A stretch of 64,000 bases of DNA from Halosimplex pelagicum (lineage in GTDB: Archaea; Halobacteriota; Halobacteria; Halobacteriales; Haloarculaceae). The notes beneath the pieces were generated by a model. That model was not told where the DNA came from, searched no databases, and saw only the letters and a list, made by a program, of their open reading frames with translations. Shown piece by piece: positions 52,881-61,610 of the stretch. A program made the translations under genes and the position numbers. Each line of letters begins with the position of its first letter. Position 1 is the first letter of the stretch. The DNA is taken from positions 1,674,001 through 1,738,000 of the forward strand of contig NZ_CP058909.1 of assembly GCF_013415905.1 (NCBI RefSeq), in the 5' to 3' direction.

Positions 52881-54548
52881 TCACTCGACGACGATTTCGA
52901 CCGTATCGGTCGTCGTCTGCCCGGCGTTGTCGGTCGCGGTCAGCTCGACGGTGTAGGTGCCCGCCGAGTCGTAGCTGTGGGACGCCCACCAGCCCTCGGC
53001 GGTCGTCCCGTCGCCGAAGTCCCAGGCCAGCGCGTCGATCCAGCGGTCGTCGCCGGACGTGTCGCGGGCCTCGAACTTGACGGTGTCGCCGACGGCCGGC
53101 TCGGTCGTGCTCGGTTCGGCCGTCGCGACGGCCTCGGTCTGCTCGGTGACGGTGATCGCCAGCCCGTGAGTCGTCGACTCGCCGGCGTCGTTCGTCGCGG
53201 TGAGTTCGACCTCGTACTGGCCGGGGTCGTCGTACTGGGCGTCGGCCCACCAGCCGTCGCCGGTGGTGCCGTTCCCCAGGTCCCACTCCAGGGTCGAGAC
53301 GTGGCGGTCCGCGCCCGAGGCGTCGCTGGCCTCGAAGTGGACCCAGTCGCCCGCGGTGGCCTGGGTCCGGTCCGGGACCAGCCGCGCGATCGGTTCCGCC
53401 GAACTCTCGGCGAGCCACTGGCGGATGAACCCGCCGTGTTCCTCGGGGGCCGAGCGCAGCGTCCAGTCGTCGGCGCCGCCCTCGCCGGGGGAGTCGAACA
53501 TCGTCGGGGCCCACGAGTCGTCGAAACACCAGGCCGCCCACCCCATGTTGTCGTAGCTCTCGACCCACTCGCGGAAGGGCTGGCCCCAGTCGGTGTTGGT
53601 GCCGTAGTCGAGGTCTTCGCTGTAGGGGTCCCAGCCGAACTCGGTGACGAACACGGGCACGTCCTCGGCGGGCGCGCCGTAGGTGTCGTCGAACTCGTCG
53701 GGCTGGCCGTTGTCCGGGTAGATGTGGGCGGCGTAGACCAGGTTCTCCCCCTCGAAGGGGTACTCCGGGGCGAAGTTCGTCCGGGAGGTCCAGCTCGGCG
53801 ACCCGAGGACGATGGGGGTCTCCGGGGCCTCCTCGCGGACCATGTCCACCCACGGCTGGGCCGTGTCGCGCCACAGCAGCCACTCGTCCTCGGGGCTCTC
53901 GACGCTCTCGCCGTTGTCGCTCCAGAAGATCGGGTACGTCGGTTCGTTGAACAGCTCGTAGATGACGTGCTCGTCGTCGGCGAACGCCGGCGCGACGCCG
54001 CCCCAGAAGTTCCGGACGAGTTCGTCCGGGCTGGTGCCGTAGTCGGCGTCGTCGGCGGCCGCCTCGGTGTAGGGGTGGATGAGGTGGAAGTCGATCATCG
54101 CGTAGGTCCCCCGCTCGCCGAGCAGGTCGACGACCGGGCGGAGCACGTCCGAGACCAGCGCGTCGACGCCCAGCTGGTCCACGTCCCACTTCGTGACCGG
54201 CAGCCGGACGACGTTGGGGTACCAGCCCCGGGCGGGGTCGCTCGCCCAGTCGACGACCTCCGTCGGCGTCTTCGGGTGGTTCCCCTCGACCTCGTAGAAG
54301 CCCATCGACGCCGTCGCGAGGCCGCGCAGCCTGACGGCCTCGCCGTCGGCGTCCCTGACCCACTTGCCGTCGGTGTGCAGTCGAGACGGTACCCCCTCGT
54401 CGGCCGCCGCGGTCCCCGCGACCCCGCCGAGGGCGACGCCGGCCACGCCCGCGCCGGTCGCCCGGAGGACGCCCCGCCGCGTCGCCGTCCGTTCCCGTGT
54501 ACCCGTTCGCCGCTCGCCTGATCCGTTCCGATTGGCATCCGGTGTCAT
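52881..54548 (-). CDS. Secreted GH5 cellulase-like enzyme with two PKD domains
   Basis: 555 aa. A Tat signal (ATRRGVLRATGAGVAGVALG) precedes a GH5 domain (about 52-385) with LHTDGKWVRDADGEAVRLRG, acid/base Glu202 (YELFNEPTYP) and nucleophile Glu303 (FVTEFGWD). Two PKD domains follow (about 390-470 and 475-555), each with a WDLGNGTT or WDFGDGTT core and EVELTATNDAG-type ending. Catalytic-domain similarity to the GH5 protein at 6744 is clear, but the CBM-like module is absent. The adjacent TrmB-type regulators probably control it. Confidence 0.9.
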   Translation of the reverse strand: MTPDANRNGSGERRTGTRERTATRRGVLRATGAGVAGVALGGVAGTAAADEGVPSRLHTDGKWVRDADGEAVRLRGLATASMGFYEVEGNHPKTPTEVVDWASDPARGWYPNVVRLPVTKWDVDQLGVDALVSDVLRPVVDLLGERGTYAMIDFHLIHPYTEAAADDADYGTSPDELVRNFWGGVAPAFADDEHVIYELFNEPTYPIFWSDNGESVESPEDEWLLWRDTAQPWVDMVREEAPETPIVLGSPSWTSRTNFAPEYPFEGENLVYAAHIYPDNGQPDEFDDTYGAPAEDVPVFVTEFGWDPYSEDLDYGTNTDWGQPFREWVESYDNMGWAAWCFDDSWAPTMFDSPGEGGADDWTLRSAPEEHGGFIRQWLAESSAEPIARLVPDRTQATAGDWVHFEASDASGADRHVSTLEWDLGNGTTGDGWWADAQYDDPGQYEVELTATNDAGESTTHGLAITVTEQTEAVATAEPSTTEPAVGDTVKFEARDTSGDDRWIDALAWDFGDGTTAEGWWASHSYDSAGTYTVELTATDNAGQTTTDTVEIVVE

Positions 54549-54659
54549 GCGGGACGGTCATCGCGACGACACGATGTAATTCCACAGGTGAGTGAAACGT
54601 CTCGGAGCCGACAGCGGCGATCTTTCACAGTGTGGAACGAGTGTGCCGAGCGGCGCCGG

Positions 54660-55475
54660 TCACTCGACTCCGGGGTCTTCGACCGGGAGCAGGCCGGTGG
54701 CCATCAGGCGGCGGACGATCGTGACGAGCCCGTTGTCGAACCCGCGGCCGAAGACGGCCTGTTCCTCGGACCCTGGGGCCGTCTCGTGGGCCGTGCTCAC
54801 GAGGATCGTCGACCGGTCGACCAGCAGGATGCGCGTGATCTCCGTGTCGTCGTCGGGGGTCGCCCCCTGGAGCCACTCCAGGCCGGAGACGAAGACCTCC
54901 GCTCCCGGGAGCGCGGTCTCGACCTCCGAGCGGAGCGACTCCGTCACGGTGCCGACGACGACCGATACTCCCCGTTCGGCGGCCTCGTCGAGCGCCGCCA
55001 GCACCGAATCGGTGACCACCGACTCGGTGCCGAAGATCATGACGATCTCCCCGTCCCCTTCCTCGATCAGTTGCTTCGTCCGACTGTGGGTCGCCGCGTG
55101 GCCGGACAGCGCCCAGACCTCGTGGGTCGCGTCGGGATCGGTCGGCTCGCTCGCGGGTTCGAGCCCCTCGAGGGTCTCCCTGAGCGTGTCGGTCTTGGCC
55201 TCGTACTCGGCCCGCAGGGTCGCCGTCGCCTCGTCGATGCCGACGGCGCGGAACTGCTGGGGGTTGGCGTGCTGGATCTCCACCAGCCCCTTCGACTCCA
55301 GCACCCGCACCGCGTCGTAGACGCGGGTCCGGGGCACCTCCGAGATGTCGCTTATCTCCTTGGCCGTCGCCTTCGGGAGCCGCGTCAGCGCCACGAAGGC
55401 CTTGGCCTCGTACTCCTTGAGTCCGAGCCCCTGCAGGAGTTCGATCGCCTGGTCTGTGTTCGTGATGTCGTTCAT
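54660..55475 (-). CDS. Short TrmB-family regulator
   Basis: 271 aa. The N-terminal winged helix is classic TrmB (GLKEYEAKAFVALTRLPKAT, SEVPRTRVYDAVRVLESKGL), followed by the phospholipase-D-like regulatory domain (GEIVMIFGTESVVTDSVLAA, then RGVSVVVGTV). It lacks the ~80-residue C-terminal sugar domain of the full-length TrmB at 13128, so it may sense a ligand differently. It lies directly upstream of the GH5 gene on the same strand, with 111 bases between. It is divergent from a paralogue at 55843. Confidence 0.87.
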   Translation of the reverse strand: MNDITNTDQAIELLQGLGLKEYEAKAFVALTRLPKATAKEISDISEVPRTRVYDAVRVLESKGLVEIQHANPQQFRAVGIDEATATLRAEYEAKTDTLRETLEGLEPASEPTDPDATHEVWALSGHAATHSRTKQLIEEGDGEIVMIFGTESVVTDSVLAALDEAAERGVSVVVGTVTESLRSEVETALPGAEVFVSGLEWLQGATPDDDTEITRILLVDRSTILVSTAHETAPGSEEQAVFGRGFDNGLVTIVRRLMATGLLPVEDPGVE

Positions 55476-55787
55476 AGGGTCCCAACCTAGCCACCGGTCG
55501 CCCGGTCACTACGGCCGTGTAACCGCTCCACGTGAAAGACACTTCCCCTCCGCGGACGCTCCCCTCCCCGTCGGGACCGCCGTCGTCGAGCCGAGATCGG
55601 CGGAGTAAATCCCTCTATGTCCGGTCTATCGCCCCCCCCCCCACCTCGCGAGTCCGCGCCGCCCTCGGCTACTCTCGGCGGTCGTTCCCGCTGGCCGACC
55701 AGACGTTCACCCAGATAATCACAATACTACTTTAGGGCTCTGCAACCAAGCGATCGATGGCCCGCGGCCACCAGTAGGGTCCCAACC
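55474..55787. promoter_or_regulatory. Divergent regulatory region with two TAGGGTCCCAACC repeats and a C11 run
   Basis: The 367 bases between the two TrmB-like genes hold no gene. The 13-base sequence TAGGGTCCCAACC occurs at 55475-55487, overlapping the start codon of the left gene, and at 55775-55787, 55 bases before the right gene. Its core GGGTCCC is palindromic-like. A homopolymer of 11 C residues lies at 55632-55642. An AT-rich stretch around 55707-55735 (AATCACAATACTACTTTAGG) is a likely promoter for the right gene. Confidence 0.5.
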
Positions 55788-55842
55788 GCGCTGTCGGCCG
55801 CGGGTCGTCTCGACGAGCGGCCCCGCCGTCGAACGTGATTCG

Positions 55843-56637
55843 ATGTCCGAGGAACTACCCGAATCGGCCAGGTCGGTGGCGGTCGAACAGCTCGCGGAAC
55901 TCGGCCTGAGTACCTACGCCGCGCGGACGTACGTGGCGCTGGCGAGCCTCGGCGACGGCACCGCCCAGGACGTGAGCGAGGTGGCCGACGTTCCGCGGAC
56001 GCGCGTCTACGACGCGGTCGGGGAACTGGAGGACCACGGCCTGGTCGACGTGCGCCAGTCGACGCCCAAGCGCTTCTGGCCGGTGTCGGCCGAGACGACC
56101 GGACGCCACTTCGAGCGCCAGTACCGCGACCGCGTCGACCGCCTGACGGACGCGCTCGGTAACCTCGAACACGCCGACCGCGTCGACGAGCAGCGGGGCG
56201 TCTGGACGGTCACCGGGCGGGCGACCGTCACCGACCGCATCGTCGAGTTCGTCGACGACGCCGACGACGAGATCGTCTTCATGACCGTCGAGGACCTCCT
56301 CACCGACGAGATCGTCGCCAGCCTCGCGGCCGCGAGCGACCGCGGCGTCTCGATCAGGGTGGCCGGACTCTCCGACGACGTCGGGGACGTACTCAGCGAA
56401 CACGTTCCCGACGTCGAGACGTTCGACTCCATCTGGGTCTGGTCGGACACGCCCACGGGTCGACTGGTCATGGTCGACGGCCGGAAGACGCTCGTGAGCG
56501 TCCTCGTCCGGGAGGGCGAGGCGTCGGACCCCCCGAGCCGCGACGAGACGGCGATCTGGGGGTCCGGCGAGACCAACAGTCTCGTCGTCATCCTGCGGGC
56601 GATGTTCACCTGGCAGCTCGACGGCGACCGCGCATAA
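55843..56637 (+). CDS. Short TrmB-family regulator, paralogue
   Basis: 264 aa. Closely follows the layout of the regulator at 54660: a winged helix (GLSTYAARTYVALASLGDGT, ADVPRTRVYDAVGELEDHGL) and a PLD-like domain (DDEIVFMTVEDLLTDEIVAS, RGVSIRVAGL). The turn PRTRVYDAV, part of the recognition helix, is identical in both paralogues, so they may recognise similar DNA. Ends NSLVVILRAMFTWQL, matching NGLVTIVRRLM in the paralogue. Target genes unknown. Confidence 0.86.
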   Translation: MSEELPESARSVAVEQLAELGLSTYAARTYVALASLGDGTAQDVSEVADVPRTRVYDAVGELEDHGLVDVRQSTPKRFWPVSAETTGRHFERQYRDRVDRLTDALGNLEHADRVDEQRGVWTVTGRATVTDRIVEFVDDADDEIVFMTVEDLLTDEIVASLAAASDRGVSIRVAGLSDDVGDVLSEHVPDVETFDSIWVWSDTPTGRLVMVDGRKTLVSVLVREGEASDPPSRDETAIWGSGETNSLVVILRAMFTWQLDGDRA

Positions 56638-56715
56638 CCGGTCGTGTTACCCACATCCTCACAACAGACTCTTGGCTGTTGATACTGAACAGTACAGTGT
56701 GTTCCGAGCATATCG

Positions 56716-57114
56716 GTGCTGTCGGTTTCCGAGGTCGGAACCGCAGCCAGACCAAAGGCGGGGTGTGTGAGAGTGGCGACCGACGAGTGGCCGGGGGACC
56801 GGCCGGCGACCGACGAGGGGCCAGGGGACCGGCCGGCGAACGACACGGCCGGGGACGAGGCGGTCGTCCGTGGCGACTGGACGGGCTGGAGAAACGTAGG
56901 CGCCGCCGTCGCCACCGCCGTCGCGGCCGCGACCGGCAGCGAGGTGACCGACATGGAACCGCTCGCCTACTCCGTCGACACCGACGCGCTGGACGCCCTG
57001 CTGACCGACAGTCGCGGCGAGGGTTCCGTCACCGTGTCGTTCCGATACGAGGGCGTCGACGTTCGCGTCACGTCCGACGGCGAGATACGCGTCCGCCTCC
57101 CGGCGGACGAGTAG
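56716..57114 (+). CDS. HalOD1 output-domain protein
   Basis: 132 aa if the GTG at 56716 is used; in-frame GTGs at 56767 and 56773 are equally possible. The C-terminal ~75 residues match the HalOD1 domain: AVATAVAAATGSEVTDMEPL, then SVDTDALDALLTDS and GSVTVSFRYEGVDVRVTSDG. HalOD1 is a small haloarchaeal domain found alone or at the end of signalling proteins; its function is unproven. The N-terminal part, with a repeated ATDEGPGDRPA-like motif, is low-complexity. Confidence 0.75.
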   Translation: MLSVSEVGTAARPKAGCVRVATDEWPGDRPATDEGPGDRPANDTAGDEAVVRGDWTGWRNVGAAVATAVAAATGSEVTDMEPLAYSVDTDALDALLTDSRGEGSVTVSFRYEGVDVRVTSDGEIRVRLPADE

Positions 57115-57149
57115 CGTCTCGGCCGGGGAGCCGAGCGTGGTGACCGGGA

Positions 57150-57467
57150 CTACTCCAGTTCCGTTTCGACGAACTCCAGCAGCGCCGCGACCCGCTCGTC
57201 GCCGGTGTCGCGAACGGTCGAGGACCGCGCGTCGAACGTCAGGACGCCCGCATCCGCCAGTTTCGGCAGGTGAACGTGCTGGAGAGCGACACGGAGCTGT
57301 TCGCGCTCGTCGGCGTCGTCGCCGTTCGCGACCGCGGCCGTCAACTCCGGGACGGATATCACTTCGCCGTCGGTCTCCCGCAGATGTCGGAGCAGTTCGC
57401 GCCGCTGCGGATCGGCGGCGGCCGTGAGTAATTCCTCGGTCGTGGTGGCTACACTGTCGGTTTGCAT
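57150..57467 (-). CDS. Small winged-helix regulator (DUF7344-like)
   Basis: 105 aa from the ATG at 57467 (MQTDSVATTTEELLTAAADP). Contains QRRELLRHLRETDGEVISVP, a helix-turn-helix, and the characteristic VALQHVHLPKLADAGVLTFD, as in ArsR-like haloarchaeal regulators. The same family is represented by the fragment at 48491. It is divergent from the MinD-like gene, so it may act there. Confidence 0.82.
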   Translation of the reverse strand: MQTDSVATTTEELLTAAADPQRRELLRHLRETDGEVISVPELTAAVANGDDADEREQLRVALQHVHLPKLADAGVLTFDARSSTVRDTGDERVAALLEFVETELE

Positions 57468-57673
57468 TTGCTGTTCCTCCACATTCGCTGTAACTGCTGA
57501 CGAAGACGAACCTGGATGTAAGATTCGGGGTTCGCGACGGAAGACGATGCCGTTGACCCGCATCCTCACACCACGACCGTGGCGGAATCGAAGTCTCCGA
57601 GGCGGTCCCGGCCGCCGCCCGGACCTGTCGCTCACACGAACGTTTTTAAGCCAGGGGGAACCACCCCGACGTG

Positions 57674-58444
57674 ATGGTCGAGGCGTTCGCGGTCGCCAGC
57701 GGGAAAGGGGGGACCGGCAAGACCACGAGCACGCTCGCGCTGGGGATGGCGCTGGCCGAGGAGCACGACGTGACGGTCGTCGACGCCGACATGGGGATGG
57801 CGAACCTGCTCTTTCACGCCGGCCTCGCCGAAGTGGAGACGACGCTGCACGACGTGCTCGTCGACGGGGGCGCCCCGGTCGACGCCGCCGTCTACGAGCG
57901 CCACGGCATGCGCGTGGTCCCCTGCGGGACGAACCTCGCGGACTTCGAGGCGGCCGACCCCGCGCGCCTGCGCGAGGTCGTCGCGACGCTGGCCGCCGAC
58001 ACCGACGTGCTCCTGCTCGACTCGGCGGCCACCCTCTCCTCTCGCGCCGCGGTCCTCCCGGTCGTGCTCGCCGACCGGGTCGTCGTCGTCCTCGAACCCA
58101 CGATCCCTGCGCTGTCAGACGGGCTGAAGGTCCAGGAGTACGCCACCTCCTACGGGACCGAGACGGCGGGGATCCTGTTCAACAAGGTCAGGGACGCGGA
58201 CGCCATCGAGCGCATCGCGCCGAAGGCCGAGCGCTACTTCGAGGGGCCGACGCTGGCGACGGTGCCGGCCAGCGAGCGGGTGCGGGCGGCCCGCCGGAAC
58301 GGCCGGCCGCTGCTCGCCCACGCCCCCGACAGCGAGCCCGCCGGCGCGTACCGCGAGGCCGCGGCGACGCTGTCGGTCCGCGACGGCGACTCGGGGGCGG
58401 TCGCGGACCGGTTCCGCAGCGCGGTCCTCCCCGAGTCACCATGA
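57674..58444 (+). CDS. MinD/ParA-like P-loop ATPase
   Basis: 256 aa from the ATG at 57674, preceded by a TATA-like TTTTTAAG about 25-30 bases upstream, which implies a leaderless transcript. The deviant Walker A is SGKGGTGKTTSTLALG; VVDADMGMANLLFHAG and LLLDSAATLSSRA are the following motifs. MinD homologues in haloarchaea influence the placement of chemoreceptor arrays and archaella, and others remain unassigned. The ATG of the next gene overlaps its stop (ATGA). Confidence 0.88.
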   Translation: MVEAFAVASGKGGTGKTTSTLALGMALAEEHDVTVVDADMGMANLLFHAGLAEVETTLHDVLVDGGAPVDAAVYERHGMRVVPCGTNLADFEAADPARLREVVATLAADTDVLLLDSAATLSSRAAVLPVVLADRVVVVLEPTIPALSDGLKVQEYATSYGTETAGILFNKVRDADAIERIAPKAERYFEGPTLATVPASERVRAARRNGRPLLAHAPDSEPAGAYREAAATLSVRDGDSGAVADRFRSAVLPESP

Positions 58445-59037
58445 AGTTGCCCGAGGGCCGACTTCTCCGGTCGCGCGTCGTCGAAGACCCGCGGACGGTC
58501 CTCGTCGACGCGCTCGACCGCGAGCTCACGGGCTACGCGGTCTTCGAACCGCAGGACGCGCTCCTGCTCGAAGCGAGCGGCCGCGGCGTCGTCACCTTCC
58601 GCGCGGGCGTGCCGGTCGTCGCCTACCACACGGACACCGACCGCGCGGGGCCGCCGGCGCTCGCGGACCTGGCCGCGGAGGGACCGTATCGCCTGCGGCT
58701 GTTCGCGCTCGCGCCCGCCGACCTCGAAGCCGTCCACGACCGGCCGACGTTCCGGATCCCGCCCGGCATGGCCGCCGAACGGCTCGCCGGTGACCCGGCC
58801 CTGGCCGACCGGACTCGCGCGGCCGCGCCGCCCGACCGCCGGTCCGAGACGGCGGGGTCGCCGGGCGACCCCACCGACGCCGCGGCCGGCGACGACGATG
58901 TCGACAGCGACGAGCGCCAGCCGGGGGCGGTCGAGGCGTTCCTCGACGACGCCGAGAAGATCGAGGCGATCCGCGAGCAGGCCCGCGCGGAAGCCGCCGA
59001 GCGGGCCGACGAGTGGGGCTTCGACGACGTGGCCTGA
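58441..59037 (+). CDS. Hypothetical protein coupled to the MinD-like ATPase
   Basis: 198 aa. An ordered N-terminal region (about 1-110; MKLPEGRLLRSRVVEDPRTV, GYAVFEPQDALLLEASGRGV) is followed by FRIPPGMAAERLAGDPALAD, an acidic disordered linker and a C-terminal helix (AVEAFLDDAEKIEAIREQAR). It overlaps the MinD-like gene by four bases, implying translational coupling and probably a physical partner or regulator. Family not recognised with confidence. Confidence 0.8.
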   Translation: MKLPEGRLLRSRVVEDPRTVLVDALDRELTGYAVFEPQDALLLEASGRGVVTFRAGVPVVAYHTDTDRAGPPALADLAAEGPYRLRLFALAPADLEAVHDRPTFRIPPGMAAERLAGDPALADRTRAAAPPDRRSETAGSPGDPTDAAAGDDDVDSDERQPGAVEAFLDDAEKIEAIREQARAEAAERADEWGFDDVA

Positions 59038-59331
59038 TCACTCGACGGCGGGCGCTTCCTCGTCGGGCCGGCCGGGGAGCTCCAGTTCGATCTCCAGTTC
59101 GGGGTCGTCGACGCCGTCGAAGTCGACCTCCAGCTCGACGGGCTCGCCGAACGCGAACGGCAGCTCCCACTCGTCGGTCGCGATCGTCAGTTCGTCGCCG
59201 TCCTGCAACTGTTCGCCGAGGTCGACCAGAAACGCGCCGGCCTCGCTCGCGTCGAGGCGGTAGGTCTGTTCGAACTCGCGCCCGTTCCTGATCGTCGTCC
59301 GTTCCGCGTCGGATTCGTCCGTGTCAGACAT
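59038..59331 (-). CDS. Amphi-Trp domain protein
   Basis: 97 aa. The central motif TIATDEWELPFAFGEPVELE and the preceding EQLQDGDELTI match the amphi-Trp domain, a small beta-rich haloarchaeal and bacterial domain of unknown function. The tail is acidic. Its promoter contains the iron-box-like palindrome described separately, which suggests regulation by metal supply. Confidence 0.85.
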   Translation of the reverse strand: MSDTDESDAERTTIRNGREFEQTYRLDASEAGAFLVDLGEQLQDGDELTIATDEWELPFAFGEPVELEVDFDGVDDPELEIELELPGRPDEEAPAVE

Positions 59332-59382
59332 GATTGGTGACTTCGACCGCGTGTGTCTCCGTACCGGTACTCATCGAAGCCG

Positions 59383-59398
59383 TTTAGGCAAGCCTAAA
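59383..59398. promoter_or_regulatory. Iron-box-like palindrome TTTAGGC-AA-GCCTAAA
   Basis: A perfect 7+7 inverted repeat with a 2-base spacer, 52 bases before the amphi-Trp start codon. It resembles DtxR-family operators (TTAGGnnnnCCTAA), known at iron-uptake genes of bacteria and in haloarchaeal Idr/SirR targets. On the minus strand it follows an AT-rich CTTTTTGCTTTA stretch that could be the TATA element, placing it where a repressor would block initiation. Binding protein inferred, not shown. Confidence 0.6.
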
Positions 59399-59459
59399 GC
59401 AAAAAGGGTGCGGTTCCGCCCGGCCGGTGGTCGGGCGAGCGGCGGCCGCGGCTGGCCGG

Positions 59460-60356
59460 TCACGCCCGCCGGACGAGGTGGTCCCGGACCGCTCGCCGGC
59501 AGGACCGGCAGGTCTCGACGAGCCGGGCGACCGTCGACAGCACCGGGTAGTCGACCGGCAGCCCGTCGTAACAGAACGCGACGAGGTCGCGGTGGCGTAC
59601 GCCGGCGTCTGGCGTCTGGTTCGTGGTCGCCGCCAGCGTCGACTGGCGCTCGCTCGCGAGTTCGTCGCACCGGTCCTCGAACCCCGCCAGCCGCCGGTGG
59701 CGCCGGGCCAGCGGGTCGAACCCGACCTCGCTCAGCGGCGTCTCGTCGGCCGCGGCGATCCACGCGGTCGCCGCCTCGACGAGCGCGACCGCCGACGAGA
59801 GCCCGTCGGCCTCCCGGTCGAGCGCCGCGAGCACGGTTTCGGTCTCGCCCGTCCGCGCCTCGACCGCGCCGAGGACGCCCCGTTTCACCGCCGGCGAGAA
59901 CGTCGCCTCCGACGCCGGCGCGAGCGCCGCCGCGACCGTCTCGGGCAGCTCGGCGCGGAGCGTCGCCGTCAGCGGCTCCGGCTCGTCGACGTCCGCGACG
60001 CTGTGGGGGCGGACCGTCTCCGCGAAGGCGGTCCGGACCCGGCGACAGCGGTCGGGCGTCGAGGGCGCCCCGGCCCGCCCGACCCCGCCGGAGACCGCGA
60101 CCCCCGGAGCGGCCGTCGGCCTCTCCGTCCCGATCTCGGCGACGCGGTCGGCGAACGCCTCGTAGGCGTCGGCCTTCGCGACGAAGGCGTCCCGTTCCGC
60201 CCGGACGCGCTCGCGGGCGCGATGGAGGTGGGTGTCACCCGTCGTGACTCGGTCCGGGTCGACCGGCTCGATCGGTCGCCACCCCGGCGAGTCGGGGTCG
60301 TCAGGCGAGTCGGCGCTGTCGGACGACTCGGGGTCGTCGCGCGAGTCAGATCTCAC
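59460..60356 (-). CDS. Conserved hypothetical protein coupled to solute-binding gene
   Basis: 298 aa with a GTG start that overlaps the end of the upstream solute-binding gene by 11 bases, pointing to translational coupling. An acidic Asp/Ser-rich N-terminus, helical segments (ARERVRAERDAFVAKADAYE; VEARTGETETVLAALDREAD) and a C-terminal CYDGLPVDYPVLSTVARLVE with a CRSC pair are visible. It may belong to haloarchaeal DUF7260, but I am not sure. No membrane helix or signal is seen, so it is unlikely to be the transporter's permease. Confidence 0.7.
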   Translation of the reverse strand: MRSDSRDDPESSDSADSPDDPDSPGWRPIEPVDPDRVTTGDTHLHRARERVRAERDAFVAKADAYEAFADRVAEIGTERPTAAPGVAVSGGVGRAGAPSTPDRCRRVRTAFAETVRPHSVADVDEPEPLTATLRAELPETVAAALAPASEATFSPAVKRGVLGAVEARTGETETVLAALDREADGLSSAVALVEAATAWIAAADETPLSEVGFDPLARRHRRLAGFEDRCDELASERQSTLAATTNQTPDAGVRHRDLVAFCYDGLPVDYPVLSTVARLVETCRSCRRAVRDHLVRRA

Positions 60357-61608
60357 CGTCGACGATATCGCGGACGCGCTGGCGGTCGAACAGCCGGTGC
60401 TCGGCGGGCACGTCGGGGAACTGCTCGGCGTCGAACGCGCCGAACTCCTCGGGGTAGAGCTGCTGGGCTACCATCTCGGTCTGGAGGAGGTTCACCAGCG
60501 GCCCCTGCGATCCGAACGCGCCGGGGTAGACGTTGCCCTCCTCGACGGCGGTGAGTCGACTCGCGACCGAGTCCGATTCGAGGGGTTCGACGTACTGCTC
60601 GCGGAACGCCTCGGGGGAGAACCCCTCGCCGTCGCCGGTCGTCCCGATGCCCCAGTGGAAGACGAGGATCTCGGGGTCGACCTCCAAGAGTTGCTCGTAG
60701 TCGATGGTGCCGGCCTCGACAAGGTCCGCGGGGAACGCGCTGTCGACTCCGAGGTCCCGATACGGCTTCATCTCGACGCCCTCGACCCGCGTGTGCATCG
60801 GGTAGAACGTCCCTTCGTTCGGGTTCGACGCGCTGTTGACGAGCCCGACCTCGGGGCGGTCCTCGGCGGGCGGCAGCCGCGAGTCGATCTCCGCCTGCAG
60901 AGCGTCGTGGGTCGCGGCGAGCGCCTCGTAGCGCTCGCGCTCCCGAAAGAGATCGGCGAGTCGCTCCAGAGCCTCGTACAGCGAGTAGAGCCTGTAGTCG
61001 TGGAACTCCCGACGCCGGAGGATGTTGTTGCCGAAAAAGGGCGCGACGTTCTCGCGGATCTCCGCGGTGTCATCGCGGTCCCAGGCGTCGTCCCACCCCG
61101 TCTTGTGCATGTAGTTGGGGTCCATGAGGACCACGTCCGGGTCCCGGTCGTAGAACACCTCCTTGTCCCAGTCGGTCGCCGAGAGGCCCGTCGTCTCGGA
61201 CTCGGGCGGCACGTCGAGCCCGAACGGCTCGAACAGGAACCCGGGGATCATGTTCGTCGCCGTCAGGAACCCGTCGCGCTGGCCGAGCGCGAACGCCATG
61301 TCCGCCCACTCGCCGTTGTTGACGATGTACGTTTCCGGGACCTTCTCGAACGACAGACAGCCGACGGGCTCGATGCAGGCCTCGTAACTGCCGGTCGCGG
61401 TCGACGGGCGCTCGGTCTCCGGCGACGCCGCCACCGTGTCGGATTCCGAATCCGGCGTCGGCGTGGCGGAGGCGCTCTCCGTGCCGTCGGTCGGCGTCGC
61501 ATCACCGCCCGAACACCCCGCGAGCAGACCGCTCGCGAGGAGCGCCCCGCCGTACTGCAGACACGTTCGTCGCGTCGATGCGTCGGTCGGATCGGTGTCG
61601 TCGTTCAT
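60346..61608 (-). CDS. Iron/cobalamin-type ABC solute-binding lipoprotein, paralogue 1
   Basis: 420 aa from the ATG at 61608. Tat/lipoprotein signal STRRTCLQYGGALLASGLLA with a lipobox ending at Cys (LLAGCSG), then a Thr/Ser-rich spacer and a periplasmic-binding fold of the FepB/BtuF type. Features common to all three paralogues: RLPPAEDRPEVGLVNSASNP, a late FGSQGPLVNLLQTEMVAQQL, YPEEFG, and the end FDRQRVRDIVDGEI. Ligand is probably a ferric siderophore, haem or corrinoid; sequence does not decide. It begins 2 bases after the end of the next paralogue. Confidence 0.85.
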   Translation of the reverse strand: MNDDTDPTDASTRRTCLQYGGALLASGLLAGCSGGDATPTDGTESASATPTPDSESDTVAASPETERPSTATGSYEACIEPVGCLSFEKVPETYIVNNGEWADMAFALGQRDGFLTATNMIPGFLFEPFGLDVPPESETTGLSATDWDKEVFYDRDPDVVLMDPNYMHKTGWDDAWDRDDTAEIRENVAPFFGNNILRRREFHDYRLYSLYEALERLADLFRERERYEALAATHDALQAEIDSRLPPAEDRPEVGLVNSASNPNEGTFYPMHTRVEGVEMKPYRDLGVDSAFPADLVEAGTIDYEQLLEVDPEILVFHWGIGTTGDGEGFSPEAFREQYVEPLESDSVASRLTAVEEGNVYPGAFGSQGPLVNLLQTEMVAQQLYPEEFGAFDAEQFPDVPAEHRLFDRQRVRDIVDGEI

Positions 61609-61610
61609 AC

